From a virus, in the IMG/VR virus record IMGVR_UViG_3300046369_000818, positions 1 through 21,581 of that record: a stretch of 21,581 nt of DNA, one strand, 5' to 3'. Shown here piece by piece: positions 1 to 8,394 of the stretch; position 1 is the stretch's first letter; the number at the start of each line of letters is the position of its first letter. The translations under genes and the position numbers were made by a program. Below the pieces are notes generated by a model. That model was given only the letters and a program-made list of their open reading frames with translations. It ran no database searches and had not been told where the DNA came from.

Positions 1-1569
1 GTTGGTTACATTTGTAAATATTCTTTTCTTGTCACCCCTTACGGAATCAACTATCCTATGAGATGAAGTACTTGTTCTTTCTTTTATCCAAACCATATCT
101 GGTTTTAGACCTGTATTGACAGTTATGCCTGTACCATTTCCCGTATATAAAACAGTTTCAAAATGGTCTGTCGGTACAATAGTAGGTTGACAATAAACCT
201 CGTTGTAAAGTGTAGTTACTTCGTTTGCTGTTATTGCTCTATCGAATATGCGTACTTGGTCAATTTTGCCTTCAAAAAAAGCGCCTGTTCCAGCTCCCGA
301 AGAACCTATTGCGATACCATCACTAGAACCAGCATCTCTCCGCAAGGTACTACTAAATGATGCCTCTGCATTTAAAACGCCATCTATATAAATTTTATAC
401 CCCCCACCATTAGCAGAAGAATCTATTTTGTTTACAACCACAATATGATGCCAATCTCCATTTGTTACACTGCTATTTGAAGTGGATAATGTAGTAGTGT
501 ATCTTGCGTAAGTTGGGTCTAAATAATTGTCTGGATAAACTTTTACTTCTCCGTCTGACTCTACTGCAATATAAAAATAATCATTACCACCCCCTTGAAA
601 GAACAACCTATAAGAACTTGATGGAGCAACAACTGCTTGTGCCCATAAGCTAACACTAACACTTTGCGTATTTGTAAATGGTTTAGGTGCAAGTATCTTA
701 CTACTACTACCATTAAACTCTCCTGCATTACCAAACTTACCTGCTACGTTGAAATTAACATTAGTAGCAGTCCCATCATAAGAACCTGTTTCATCAGTAG
801 CATCATTCATTTTGTAGTATGCTACTCCAGAAGGTGCATTTAAAGATATGTTGGTTTGTGATGTTGCTGGTGTTTCTGCGTAAAGTTCAGCCACGTTAGC
901 CGCTGAAAGTGCTTTGTCATATATTCTTACTTGGTCTATTTTGCCGTTAAAGTAAGAACCTGTTCCGTGCCGACCTATATATGGTGTCTCATTTTTTAAG
1001 TTTAAAGTAGCAAATGAATTTACATCACTACCTGTACCATCTGAATTATTTTTTAAAGTTACTCTTGTGCCGTTTTCATAATAATCTATACTATTATCTG
1101 TGTCTCTTGAAAATGTCAAATGATGCCAAGTATTTAAAGATAAAGTGTTAGGAGCATAACCTACTGAACCATATTGCCCTGCTTGTATCCTTCCTTGATA
1201 TAAATTAAATAATAGATGTTGATTATACGCTACACTACCATCAAAAAAAGCTACTATGCTTCCTGTTACGTTACTTGAAGTCAAATAAACCCAAGCAGAA
1301 AAAGAATAAGCTACATTTCCACTTCTATTAAATAGGGGTAGCTGTATTTGACTACTACTCCCATTAAACACAGCAGCGTTACCAAACTTACCAGTAGCAT
1401 ACGTTACGTTAGTAGCAGTACCATTATAGTTGCCAGTTAAGTCATTAGCATTACTTTCAAATTCGTATGTAGCAATAGAATCAAAAGGTACTCCATCTAA
1501 TATTTGAACTGTATCTGTTGTACAAGCCGCTCCTGCAGCACCTGTATTAATAATTCTTTTTCCTAACAT
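1..1569 (-). CDS. LamG-domain tail adhesin, C-terminus cut by window edge
   Basis: The frame is open from an ATG at 1569 to base 1 (523 codons), so the C-terminus lies outside the window. After a short N-terminus starting MLGKRIINTGAAG there are two concanavalin A/LamG-like jelly-roll modules, about residues 30-225 and 230-440. Each opens with a Y-(E/K)-F/M...GNYNGTATNVTY-like segment and FNGSSS, has a W-HH core (TWHHL, DWHHI), and closes with IDQVRIYDKAL or IDQVRIFDRAI. The last part, KPDMVWIKER...SVRGDKKRIF, matches the C-terminal module of the 1180-aa protein at 13660-17202 and resembles a module common in marine phage tail proteins (possibly DUF7483). LamG folds bind glycans, so a receptor-binding or decoration role on the tail is likely. 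It is the last visible gene of the second fibre cluster. Fold is confident; exact role is inferred. Confidence 0.85.
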   Translation of the reverse strand, partial: MLGKRIINTGAAGAACTTDTVQILDGVPFDSIATYEFESNANDLTGNYNGTATNVTYATGKFGNAAVFNGSSSQIQLPLFNRSGNVAYSFSAWVYLTSSNVTGSIVAFFDGSVAYNQHLLFNLYQGRIQAGQYGSVGYAPNTLSLNTWHHLTFSRDTDNSIDYYENGTRVTLKNNSDGTGSDVNSFATLNLKNETPYIGRHGTGSYFNGKIDQVRIYDKALSAANVAELYAETPATSQTNISLNAPSGVAYYKMNDATDETGSYDGTATNVNFNVAGKFGNAGEFNGSSSKILAPKPFTNTQSVSVSLWAQAVVAPSSSYRLFFQGGGNDYFYIAVESDGEVKVYPDNYLDPTYARYTTTLSTSNSSVTNGDWHHIVVVNKIDSSANGGGYKIYIDGVLNAEASFSSTLRRDAGSSDGIAIGSSGAGTGAFFEGKIDQVRIFDRAITANEVTTLYNEVYCQPTIVPTDHFETVLYTGNGTGITVNTGLKPDMVWIKERTSTSSHRIVDSVRGDKKRIFTNVTN

Positions 1570-1577
1570 ATCTTTTT

Positions 1578-2066
1578 TTAAACTTCTGGCTGTGGGTAAT
1601 AATCAAACGTAAATCTCAATACACTAACTACTGTTGTTAAGGCATCAATGTCAGTAATAAATCCGTTTGCTTTAGTAATAATATCAGCACGTTCTGTAAC
1701 AATATCACTTGGAATATCTACGTTTCTTTCTGACTTTCTAATCACATACCAATCAGTTGGCTTTAATAACCTACCTGCCTCTTCGTTTACTGCTTTCTTC
1801 TTGTCTGACTTTAATTCGTCAATATCATAATTAGAAGAAAAGTCAATATCTACTACTGGGTAGGTAAATACGCTGTTATCAGCATCCCACTCAATAGAAC
1901 CTAGCCTTTGGCTTATACTATCATAAGATGGCTTTACAACATCGTAAAAACCAAATGAAGCATGATTCGCTTTCCTAAAGTTTAGGTGCAAACCATTATC
2001 ATCTCTCCATACGTTTGGAAGTCTTCTATAAGTTTTAATTGTACCGTTAAAATCTTTTGCTTTCAT
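1578..2066 (-). CDS. Tail-fibre-assembly-like protein
   Basis: A 162-aa soluble protein between two fibre genes, 1 nt after the previous stop. The N-terminal half is specific to this phage. The C-terminal half (about 90-160) has a long helix with the pattern GRLLKPTDWYVIRKSERN..IPSDI..ER, followed by a helix rich in A, I and D. This is the pattern of phage tail-fibre-assembly / tail-assembly-chaperone proteins, whose C-terminal helices follow an L-x-x-TDW motif. Such proteins usually lie directly next to the fibre they help fold, which fits the LamG adhesin immediately downstream. It may instead be a small structural protein sharing that helix. The TDW pattern is seen; the family assignment is from memory. 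Confidence 0.6.
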   Translation of the reverse strand: MKAKDFNGTIKTYRRLPNVWRDDNGLHLNFRKANHASFGFYDVVKPSYDSISQRLGSIEWDADNSVFTYPVVDIDFSSNYDIDELKSDKKKAVNEEAGRLLKPTDWYVIRKSERNVDIPSDIVTERADIITKANGFITDIDALTTVVSVLRFTFDYYPQPEV

Positions 2067-2067
2067 A

Positions 2068-2418
2068 TTATGTTGCTTCTTGAGATATTGTAGCCCACTG
2101 TTCTGTAGAGCTGTTAGTCGATGTTACTTGTATTAAATTGCTTACTGTACCGTCATAAGTTCCTGCAGCTATTTTTACTGAGCTAGGAAGAGTTAAAGCA
2201 AAGTCCCCTGTTATTACTAAGTCCTTAACCATACCAGTTGAAACATTAGAAAAAGTTAATGTAGCGTCTGCAGTAAGTGTTTTTGTAAATACTTGAGCTG
2301 TGCTAAAGTCTACATCGCTTGCAGATATTGCAGCAGCTTCTGTGAACTCGCTTCCAAGTTTATCGTACGATACAGCATTGTCATTTAATACTGCTGATGT
2401 TACTTTAGTTAATGCCAT
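2068..2418 (-). CDS. Small virion/tail-fibre-associated protein
   Basis: A 116-aa protein that starts MALTKVTSAVLNDNAVSYDKLG, a typical N-terminal opening of marine phage fibre proteins. It continues with DVDFSTAQVFTKTLTADATLTFSNVSTG, a repeated beta motif also typical of such fibres. Its C-terminus ends in IQVTSTNSSTEQW, close in style to the end of the 625-aa fibre at 11741-13618 (YIQVTCLGASEFIY). No signal peptide or membrane segment is visible. The ATG is preceded by an A/T-only leader with no Shine-Dalgarno sequence. Probably a short fibre, or a fibre tip or collar piece; no enzymatic motif is seen. Confidence 0.6.
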   Translation of the reverse strand: MALTKVTSAVLNDNAVSYDKLGSEFTEAAAISASDVDFSTAQVFTKTLTADATLTFSNVSTGMVKDLVITGDFALTLPSSVKIAAGTYDGTVSNLIQVTSTNSSTEQWATISQEAT

Positions 2419-2469
2419 GTTTATATATTTATTCTGTTATTAAATCCCAACTTGTTGTTGTAAGTTTTG

Positions 2470-2775
2470 TTATGGTGCTGTAGGTTTTGTTTCTGGAAAA
2501 TTATCTGTTGCTGTCCAGTCTCTTAATTCTTGTCTGTATGTTATCCACGCATCACGATTTGGATAATCAGTTGTTGAAACTATAAAATCAGTTGAAATCA
2601 ATTCATTATTGCGCCATTCTGTTGCTTCCCACTCAATATCTTCTGTTGTTGGTGTGGGGTTGTGGTGCGTTTTTTCTAATGTCGTACCATTGTCGTAAAC
2701 ATACCTTAATAAGTCCCCGTGATTTGGATTATCGTTTCGGTTACTATCTGTCAAATTTGTAATTGTATAATTCAT
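2470..2775 (-). CDS. Tail assembly chaperone-like protein
   Basis: A 101-aa protein with the layout of small phage tail-assembly chaperones: a beta N-terminus, a W-rich middle (IEWEATEWRNNELISTDFIV), then RDAWITYRQELRDW (about 75-88) and a proline-rich end FPETKPTAP. The RDxWxxYRQxLRDW...FP..P signature is characteristic of a family found beside tail-fibre genes in many marine phages. The encoded proteins are thought to help fold or attach fibres. It sits between two fibre-type genes, and about 50 nt without a gene follow its stop. The signature is seen in the sequence; the function is by family analogy. Confidence 0.65.
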   Translation of the reverse strand: MNYTITNLTDSNRNDNPNHGDLLRYVYDNGTTLEKTHHNPTPTTEDIEWEATEWRNNELISTDFIVSTTDYPNRDAWITYRQELRDWTATDNFPETKPTAP

Positions 2776-2778
2776 TTT

Positions 2779-3495
2779 TTAAAAAGTTTTAATCATTGCA
2801 AATCCATCCCCATCACCAAAACTTGAAATTTGGTTTACCTTAAATTCTACTAAACAAGAAGATGAAAAATAAATATACGGACAACCCATTATTGCTTGGT
2901 GTTCTGCGGGATATACTGCAACCCTATTTCTTGCGTAGGTGTTACCAGTTGCTGAATAATAACCCAAAGTAGAACTATAATGTGAAGCTACTGAATTTTG
3001 ATCGGAGCTTGAGTTACCCCACATCGCATGCATACCTGAATTTGAAGCAGTAGTATTACTATGCGGTGATCCAATTTCATAACCCGTACCCATCATAAAA
3101 ACTTGCGACTCAGCACTAAGTCCAAGCGTCCTTATTTCAACTGCCGTTCCGCCATCTATTGTTACGCGCCAATAAAATTCTGGCGCATAATTAACTGAAT
3201 TGTTGTACATGCCACCTAAAAAATAAATTCCACCCCCGTTGGTTGCTGAAGTAATATTCGCTAGTGTAGCGTAAGTATCATTTGAAGTTGGTGTGACGCC
3301 ATATGAAGTTGGTGAACTTGTGCTTGGAGTACGCAAAATATGTGAATTTTGTACTGTATTACTAGCTATTCGAACTTTTGTTTTACCAAAATCAGAAATG
3401 CTTATTGCATTTGGATAAGAATAGTCACCGACTGTTATAGTTTGTCCAATACCACCACCACCTGCTGCGGGAAAAAAACTTGAAAAATTTGCCAT
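2779..3495 (-). CDS. Hypothetical virion protein
   Basis: A 238-aa protein rich in Ser, Thr, Asn, Tyr and Gly. It has a glycine stretch (AAGGGGIG) near residue 10, then a predicted beta-rich body without recognisable domains. Most of it consists of alternating hydrophobic and polar segments, as in phage head or tail decoration proteins. It lies between a 596-aa repeat fibre and a tail-assembly-chaperone-like gene, which is the main reason to call it structural. No signal peptide, membrane helix or catalytic motif is visible. The short N-terminus MANFSSFFPAAGGG is a common opening of small marine phage baseplate or fibre proteins. Function unknown. Confidence 0.5.
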   Translation of the reverse strand: MANFSSFFPAAGGGGIGQTITVGDYSYPNAISISDFGKTKVRIASNTVQNSHILRTPSTSSPTSYGVTPTSNDTYATLANITSATNGGGIYFLGGMYNNSVNYAPEFYWRVTIDGGTAVEIRTLGLSAESQVFMMGTGYEIGSPHSNTTASNSGMHAMWGNSSSDQNSVASHYSSTLGYYSATGNTYARNRVAVYPAEHQAIMGCPYIYFSSSCLVEFKVNQISSFGDGDGFAMIKTF

Positions 3496-3507
3496 ATTAT
3501 ATTTATT

Positions 3508-5298
3508 TTATGCTGCCGTACCTTCGACACCTATTAAAATCCATCCTTGAGCTGAGTCAGAGTAAATTAGCTCAAAACCAGCATTTAATTTGTCTAATGT
3601 TAAATCACTTGCAACACCCATTATGTTCTCACTATTTCTATCGATAATTGCAGTTGCTACTCCAGATCTATTTGAAATTTTTACACTGTCTCCAGCGCTA
3701 GGGGATGCTGGTAAAGTTAAAGTTAACGTAGCTGTTAAAACGTATAGTGTGTTAGCTACAGCGGTGGTATCACTAGATATAACGGAAACTGAATAGCTTG
3801 TACTAACATTTGAGGCTAATGTAATATCTGTTCCTGAAGGTGTTACTGTTATATTATTACCACCAATAATATTTAAACTACCTGTAAGTGAATTAACACT
3901 ATTTACTGGACTTGATGTTACATTTGCGACTATCCCTACTGTAATAACCTCAATACTATAACCACTTAATGGCGCTGTAGTAAATGTTAAAGTTGTTCCG
4001 CTTATAGAGTACTGATCTTTTTCCTGATATACTCCTTGTATAAACACAAAAGATGTATCAACATCTACTGCTTGCGTTAAAGTGAAATCTGTTTGCGACC
4101 CTGTTCCAGTAAACTGGTTACTATTCAATGTTGAATAAGTTGCAGCTGTAAAATGCACGACCTCTATTGCACTACCACTTGGAGGTGCGGTGGAAAAAGT
4201 GATAGTTGTTCCAGAAGTCGTATAATTGTCTTTAGACTGATAAACTCCGTCTATGTATACTTGTGTAACGTTTTCGTCTGTAACGTCCTTAGAAGCCGTG
4301 AAATCGACTGTAGAAGCGTCTCCTGTAAATGTATCTGTATACACTTTTGAAAGAACAGATATGAAGTGTACAACCTCAACCTCCGCTCCAGCAGGAACTC
4401 CAGTTGAAAATGTAATCACAGATCCGCTTGTAGTATAATTACTTTTAGCTTGATATACCCCATCAATATACACTTGTGTATTACTTGACGCTGTTATATC
4501 AGATGATATTGTAAATGCTGTTTGATTAGCCGTAGCGGTTATTACATCTCTTTCAATTGAAAGTTCTGCACCTCCACCACCCGCAGCTGCAACATCTCCG
4601 TTTTTCCAGTAGTTATTTGTTGCATCCCAAACTAATGCTTGTCCATCTGTTTTAGTGGATGTAGTTACATTAGATATGTTTTCTACAGTATGATTTGTGG
4701 CTGTTGCAACACCACTTGAATTACCAATCCATAACTGGTCTTGAGGTATGTTAGGAACATCATTTGATCTTCCTGCACCAAATACTTCAATGCTCCCATT
4801 GGAGCCATGCACTTTAATTACCTGCCCTATTTTTTGTATTAAAGCAGTACCTGTTGGTTTTGTTGTTGTAAACCCTCCGTTTGAATTTACATAAACCGCA
4901 TCTCCTGATGAAAATCCAGTTGTTGAAAATCCTGAGGCTCTTCCAAACGCAACGCAATCTCCTTCAGCATCATCTAATATTTGCTCAATTAAAATACCTA
5001 TAGCGGGCATTGTAGATCCTGATGTGTTATCAGCAATGTCTACCTCTAATACATTACCGCTTGGGGGGTATGCGGTTGGAGAGACCCTAACAACTGTGCC
5101 CGCATTCAATGTTCCTCCAGAAACATTCTTAACAGTTAATGTTATTTTAAGAGCAGCATCAGCTGTTCCAGCATCTACCGTTCCAAATGAAAGATTACCT
5201 GCACCGTCTGTAACAATCGCTTGTCCAGTCGTACCGTCTACTGATGGTAACGTATACTCATCATTTATCGTTATGTTATTCAGGAAACGATTCGCCAT
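3508..5298 (-). CDS. Tail fibre with three tandem beta repeats
   Basis: A 596-aa fibre-type protein. Residues 1-45 have the fibre opening LPSVDGTTGQAIVTDGAGNLSF. Residues 50-185 form a beta domain with NVSGGTLNAGTVVRV and IGQVIKVHGSNG. Residues 190-240 have a GQALVWDATNNYWKNGD motif. Residues 257-454 hold three repeats, each with an F-T-x(n)-VYIDGVYQ.K..YT.SG..ITFST..P.G..IEVVHF pattern; the repeated core positions are 71 residues apart. The C-terminus (470-596) has NSVNSLTGSLNI and a beta end with LPASPSAGDSVKI...NRSG...AGFELIYSD, found at the tips of many marine phage fibres. It probably forms a trimeric fibre or baseplate spike. It follows the 410-aa virion gene by 9 nt and has no enzymatic motif. 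Confidence 0.75.
   Translation of the reverse strand: MANRFLNNITINDEYTLPSVDGTTGQAIVTDGAGNLSFGTVDAGTADAALKITLTVKNVSGGTLNAGTVVRVSPTAYPPSGNVLEVDIADNTSGSTMPAIGILIEQILDDAEGDCVAFGRASGFSTTGFSSGDAVYVNSNGGFTTTKPTGTALIQKIGQVIKVHGSNGSIEVFGAGRSNDVPNIPQDQLWIGNSSGVATATNHTVENISNVTTSTKTDGQALVWDATNNYWKNGDVAAAGGGGAELSIERDVITATANQTAFTISSDITASSNTQVYIDGVYQAKSNYTTSGSVITFSTGVPAGAEVEVVHFISVLSKVYTDTFTGDASTVDFTASKDVTDENVTQVYIDGVYQSKDNYTTSGTTITFSTAPPSGSAIEVVHFTAATYSTLNSNQFTGTGSQTDFTLTQAVDVDTSFVFIQGVYQEKDQYSISGTTLTFTTAPLSGYSIEVITVGIVANVTSSPVNSVNSLTGSLNIIGGNNITVTPSGTDITLASNVSTSYSVSVISSDTTAVANTLYVLTATLTLTLPASPSAGDSVKISNRSGVATAIIDRNSENIMGVASDLTLDKLNAGFELIYSDSAQGWILIGVEGTAA
3937..4530 (-). repeat. Three protein-level tandem repeats in the 596-aa fibre
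   Basis: Three copies of a module of about 60 residues (about 257-312, 324-383 and 395-454) share VYIDGVYQ, the turn YTTSG and ITFST-P-G. The conserved IDG/IQG sites are at residues 279, 350 and 421, a constant period of 71. The first two copies are closest; the third has VFIQGVYQ instead. The repeats probably arose by internal duplication and set the fibre length. Confidence 0.75.
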
Positions 5299-5307
5299 AA
5301 TATTTTA

Positions 5308-6540
5308 TTAGTCTATTTTAGTAACAAGCACTCTTATAGCGTTTGCAGCTGGTGCAGTTGAAAATGTTATTGTTGCTGTGTTAACACCGCCTCTAGCCAC
5401 ATCAGCATATACTGTTTCATTTGTTGTTGTATCATATAATTGTACAATAATATCTTTTGTATTTAAGCTATGCGTAATAGTTATTGCTGTTGTTGATCCA
5501 TCTCCAATAGATCCACTCCAACTTCTTGCGGCTAATCCAGCTGGTGTTACAGCTCTTATAGTGTCTGTACCTGCTAACGCTTCTGCAGCGGATGCTAATT
5601 CAATAACACCTTTATTTGTTTCAGTAGCGTCTTCAACAGCCAACGTTATACTTCCAGCAGCGTTTGTAATAGATATTGCTTCACCAGCTGTAATTGTAGC
5701 AAGTTGCATATCGCTATTAGCTGTATTACCTATAAGTATTTGACCATTTGTTGGTGCAACACCGTCTATACTTTTAATTGATCCAGATAGATCAATATTA
5801 TTAATATCTAGATTACCTTTTGTACCAGTAAATACTTCAGACGTATTTGACGCAGCTGTTAAAAAAGTAAATTTACCAGTTGAATCATCAAATCCAAAAA
5901 ATCCTAATTGTGCTGCGGATCCATCATGATATTGAAATTCAATACCTCTATCTTTATTATCATCTGAAGAAGGTGCAGTATCCCCTCCTAATGTAAATAT
6001 AGGATCATCTATAGTAACCGTTGTGGAATTTACAGTTGTTGTTGTACCATTAACAGTTAAATCACCTGTTACAATTAAGTCGTTACCAATTGTTACATCG
6101 CTAGGCAATCCAATAGTAATAGTACTTCCATCGCCAGCATCAATACCATTAGTAACTTCAATTTCATTTGTAGTTCCATCTACAGTAAATGCAATATCAC
6201 CAATTGCAGTGGCCACATGGTTATATATATCCCCTGTAGTAGCTAGAGCTGTTCCACCAGAAACAACACTACCAGTTACAATATTAAATACAGGGTTTGG
6301 TCCTGTTGAGTTTGTTACGGTTAATTGATTTACGGTATTAGAATCTACAGATTCAATATCACCGGAAAAACTTTTCCATGATGTGCCGTCCCAATAGTAC
6401 ATTTTTTTATTTCCATTTGTACTATTATAATAAATCTGCCCTTCTGATGGGCTTGATGGATCTGATCCTAATGGTTGGATAACTGCATGCTGCAATTCAT
6501 TTTTATTAAGATCTAAATGCGATAAGTAATTTACTGCCAT
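5308..6540 (-). CDS. Tail fibre / virion structural protein
   Basis: A 410-aa protein. It opens with MAVNYLSHLDLNKNELQHAVIQPL and GQIYYNSTNGNKKMYYWDGTSWKSF (residues 1-60), a module widely found at the N-terminus of marine phage fibre proteins. The middle holds DLIVTGDLTVNGTTTTVNSTTVTIDDPI (about 155-180) followed by GIEFQYHDGSAAQLGFFGFDD, a classic phage tail/structural segment. The C-terminal part has ETNKGVIELASAAEALAGTDTIRAVTPAGLA (about 305-335), typical of fibre knob regions, then HSLNTKDIIVQLYD...VYADVARG. It is likely a tail or side fibre that anchors by its N-terminal module. Its order next to other fibres fits. Structural family is confident, exact position in the virion is not. Confidence 0.75.
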   Translation of the reverse strand: MAVNYLSHLDLNKNELQHAVIQPLGSDPSSPSEGQIYYNSTNGNKKMYYWDGTSWKSFSGDIESVDSNTVNQLTVTNSTGPNPVFNIVTGSVVSGGTALATTGDIYNHVATAIGDIAFTVDGTTNEIEVTNGIDAGDGSTITIGLPSDVTIGNDLIVTGDLTVNGTTTTVNSTTVTIDDPIFTLGGDTAPSSDDNKDRGIEFQYHDGSAAQLGFFGFDDSTGKFTFLTAASNTSEVFTGTKGNLDINNIDLSGSIKSIDGVAPTNGQILIGNTANSDMQLATITAGEAISITNAAGSITLAVEDATETNKGVIELASAAEALAGTDTIRAVTPAGLAARSWSGSIGDGSTTAITITHSLNTKDIIVQLYDTTTNETVYADVARGGVNTATITFSTAPAANAIRVLVTKID

Positions 6541-6546
6541 TTTTTT

Positions 6547-6888
6547 TTAGTTTAAATATGCTTTCCCAGAGAAAGCTGCTTCAAATGTTAATATTATTAT
6601 GTTCGATGTACTGTATGTTATTTCACCTATAACTACACTTTCTGCTGAATCAACTACAGCTACACTTGGAAATTTATTCATATTATGATTAACAGTCCAC
6701 GTGCTTGATGCTACCGATTGTGTATGCACTACTGTAGGAGAAGTGAAATTACCATTATCTTCTATATATGTTAATATACCACTTAATGGAAAATTAACTG
6801 TTGCATTATTATTTTGAGCATCAGATCCAATTACTTTGTCTTCACCTGTAATATTTGAATCTTTTATATATGTAGATATTCTTGCCAT
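6547..6888 (-). CDS. Small fibre/baseplate protein
   Basis: A 113-aa protein made of two parts. Residues 1-45 (STYIKDSNITGEDKVIGSDAQNNNAT...LSGILTYIED) match the N-terminus of the 625-aa fibre at 11741-13618, which has the same D-D-x(2-3)-GSDA...T...I..L..YI order. Residues 60-113 (STWTVNHNMNKFPSVAVVDSAE...FSGKAYLN) form a beta module often found at the C-terminus of phage fibre proteins. It may be a short fibre or an adaptor sharing an attachment site with the larger fibre. Its start shares one base with the stop of the holin gene upstream (TAATG). Confidence 0.65.
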   Translation of the reverse strand: MARISTYIKDSNITGEDKVIGSDAQNNNATVNFPLSGILTYIEDNGNFTSPTVVHTQSVASSTWTVNHNMNKFPSVAVVDSAESVVIGEITYSTSNIIILTFEAAFSGKAYLN

Positions 6889-7304
6889 TATCTGTGCATT
6901 TTATTTCCAAAGACTTTTTCTACGCCACGCGATCCGAAATAGCCTCCGATTACTATAGTTAATAATGAGGTTATATTGTCTAATGAATATCCTAAATACC
7001 ATCCAACAACATACGATATAACTAAAAAAACTAAAGTTAATGGGCGTACATTAGAAGCCAACCATGATCCAGAGCGTGCATCAGCAACCCAACGTTTTGT
7101 TACACCATCTATTTCAGCTCTCTCCATTTTTAATTTTTCAAGAGCAATACTTTTATCAGAGTCTGACATATCAGATCCTCCAATTATAGCTTGTATAACA
7201 GAACCTACCGGTGTATCACCAGCTATCGCTCCTACAACATTTGGAATTTTGTTAAGCAAAAATTGTCCGACAGCTGTGTCTTTAAATTTTTTCTTATCTG
7301 CCAT
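6888..7304 (-). CDS. Holin (3-TM type)
   Basis: A 138-aa membrane protein. The N-terminal third has a moderately hydrophobic, glycine-rich segment (LLNKIPNVVGAIAGDTPVGSVIQAI, about 16-40), followed by an acidic and basic amphipathic helix (50-80). Two clear transmembrane segments then follow at about 88-105 and 110-125, and a charged end. The pattern RPLTLVFLVISYVVGWY...IVIGGYFGSRGVEK is that of the three-transmembrane holin family found in phages and gene transfer agents. Holins form the inner-membrane lesion that lets the endolysin reach the wall. The neighbouring endolysin (7929-8393) and a one-TM protein complete a lysis cassette. It starts on the stop of that one-TM gene (TAATG). Confidence 0.8.
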   Translation of the reverse strand: MADKKKFKDTAVGQFLLNKIPNVVGAIAGDTPVGSVIQAIIGGSDMSDSDKSIALEKLKMERAEIDGVTKRWVADARSGSWLASNVRPLTLVFLVISYVVGWYLGYSLDNITSLLTIVIGGYFGSRGVEKVFGNKMHR

Positions 7305-7585
7305 TATTTTTTAGGTTTTCTACCTGTTCTTGTTTTTCCTGTTACCGCGGAAGGTATATCACCAATTTGATTTCCAACCTCTTTCACAGCAGCACCTACA
7401 TCTTTCATTTCCTGAACAACTCTCTTTGCTCTTTCTTTAATTTCTGCGGCTGCTTCTTCTGCTGAATCAGCAATCATATCACGATCTGCATCTTTGATTT
7501 TACCAGTATACATATATACTAAATAAAAATTTAATAAGATTGATAAAATGCAAATAGCAATTAGTGTAATAGTTAGTGTAGTCAT
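7304..7585 (-). CDS. Single-TM membrane protein, possible spanin
   Basis: A 93-aa protein with one transmembrane segment at the N-terminus (about 5-26, ITLIAICILSILLNFYLVYMY). A long charged helix follows (30-75, IKDADRDMIADSAEEAAAEIKERAKRV...), then a basic tail KTRTGRKPKK. An N-terminal anchor plus a coiled-coil-like helix is the plan of inner-membrane spanins (Rz-like), and its place between holin and endolysin supports a lysis role. No outer-membrane lipoprotein partner is visible in this window, so the assignment is tentative. It could also be a holin regulator. Topology is seen; function is inferred. Confidence 0.6.
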   Translation of the reverse strand: MTTLTITLIAICILSILLNFYLVYMYTGKIKDADRDMIADSAEEAAAEIKERAKRVVQEMKDVGAAVKEVGNQIGDIPSAVTGKTRTGRKPKK

Positions 7586-7600
7586 AATATAAAATTTAAA

Positions 7601-7936
7601 TTAACAATTCCATCTTCTACGAGCCGCTTTACCTCTTTCACCGGTCCAGCCTTTTGATCTCGCACAAAATGATTTTCTTCTTCCAGCAGCTTTACTTCCA
7701 GGTTTTAATTTACTAGGAGGTGTTGTTACTGCTGTTTTTAATTTACTGCCAGGGTTATCTCTTCTGTATTTAGCAGTACCTTTTTTTGTCATACCACCAC
7801 CTGCAGCCGCACCTGTACCAGTTGGGTTTGCTTCGTTGTAGTATCCTAATGATTTCTTTTTAGATGGTGCTGGTGGCTTAGCTTTTTTTAATGGGCTGCC
7901 TGATTGCTGCACTCTTGATGTAATTGGCTTATGCAT
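7601..7936 (-). CDS. Basic protein with conserved FCAR...RRWNC end
   Basis: A 111-aa, strongly basic protein. The N-terminal part has an SPLKKAKPPAPSKKK stretch like the SPxK motifs of the 242-aa protein at 17438-18166. The middle has a Gly-rich, low-complexity linker (PTGTGAAAGGGMTKKGTAKYRRDNPG). The C-terminus, about 84-111, is a compact RRKSFCARSKGWTGERGKAARRRWNC block with two cysteines. I recall similar blocks in small marine phage proteins of unknown role. It overlaps the 3' end of the endolysin gene by 8 nt. It might bind DNA or act as a virion component; no enzymatic motif is seen. Confidence 0.6.
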   Translation of the reverse strand: MHKPITSRVQQSGSPLKKAKPPAPSKKKSLGYYNEANPTGTGAAAGGGMTKKGTAKYRRDNPGSKLKTAVTTPPSKLKPGSKAAGRRKSFCARSKGWTGERGKAARRRWNC

Positions 7937-8393
7937 CTGTAATGTTTATATATTTAGTTCTTCCGTTTTCTTTAACAGCTTTTAATACACGCATTCTATT
8001 TTTACCTAAATTGTAGCTTGCGTGCACCCAAGCAGGATTGTTATCATCTCCAAACTCCCATATAAGCTGATCAAATTGTAATTTATCTTTAATATAATTA
8101 AAAAAGTCAGCATTAGTCGCTTTGCTATACACGTCGTCAATATCAATTGCTTCGCCTTTGCAATGCTGTGAGGTAGTAGATCCTCCAATGGCTTTGTTAA
8201 GTTCAGGTGATCTATAAAAAGAAGAAACATATATCTGCTCACCAAAATGATTTCTCAATGGCTCAAATATATGTTCTGCTGTAATTTGCATAGTAATTAA
8301 CGTCTCATTATCAGGCATATTGTTTAAACCCAGCCTTTGAGCCGTATTAGAGCGTACAGCCTCTTTTAAGGAGATATGTTCGCTAATATTCAT
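7929..8393 (-). CDS. M15-family peptidase, probable endolysin
   Basis: A D-Ala-D-Ala carboxypeptidase-type (M15) zinc peptidase of 154 aa, which cuts peptidoglycan peptides for host lysis. Motifs in order: SSFYRSPELN (57-66); SQHCKGEAIDID (75-86) with zinc ligands H77 and D84; a W-E-F segment at 112-114 with E113 as probable general base; and AWVHASY (121-127) with third ligand H124. These match the HxxGxAxD and WxH signatures. I chose the ATG at 8393 because the 39-aa gene upstream stops at 8395, one base before it; an in-frame ATG at 8426 would add 11 residues but overlap that gene. No signal peptide is visible, so access to the wall needs the holin at 6888-7304. Length is normal for phage M15 endolysins. 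Confidence 0.85.
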   Translation of the reverse strand: MNISEHISLKEAVRSNTAQRLGLNNMPDNETLITMQITAEHIFEPLRNHFGEQIYVSSFYRSPELNKAIGGSTTSQHCKGEAIDIDDVYSKATNADFFNYIKDKLQFDQLIWEFGDDNNPAWVHASYNLGKNRMRVLKAVKENGRTKYINITDA

Positions 8394-8394
8394 A

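Noticed and set aside
5024-6328. Long open frames on the plus strand opposite the fibre genes
   Set aside because: They mirror repetitive Thr/Val/Ser codons of the fibre genes and have no leader or recognisable domain.
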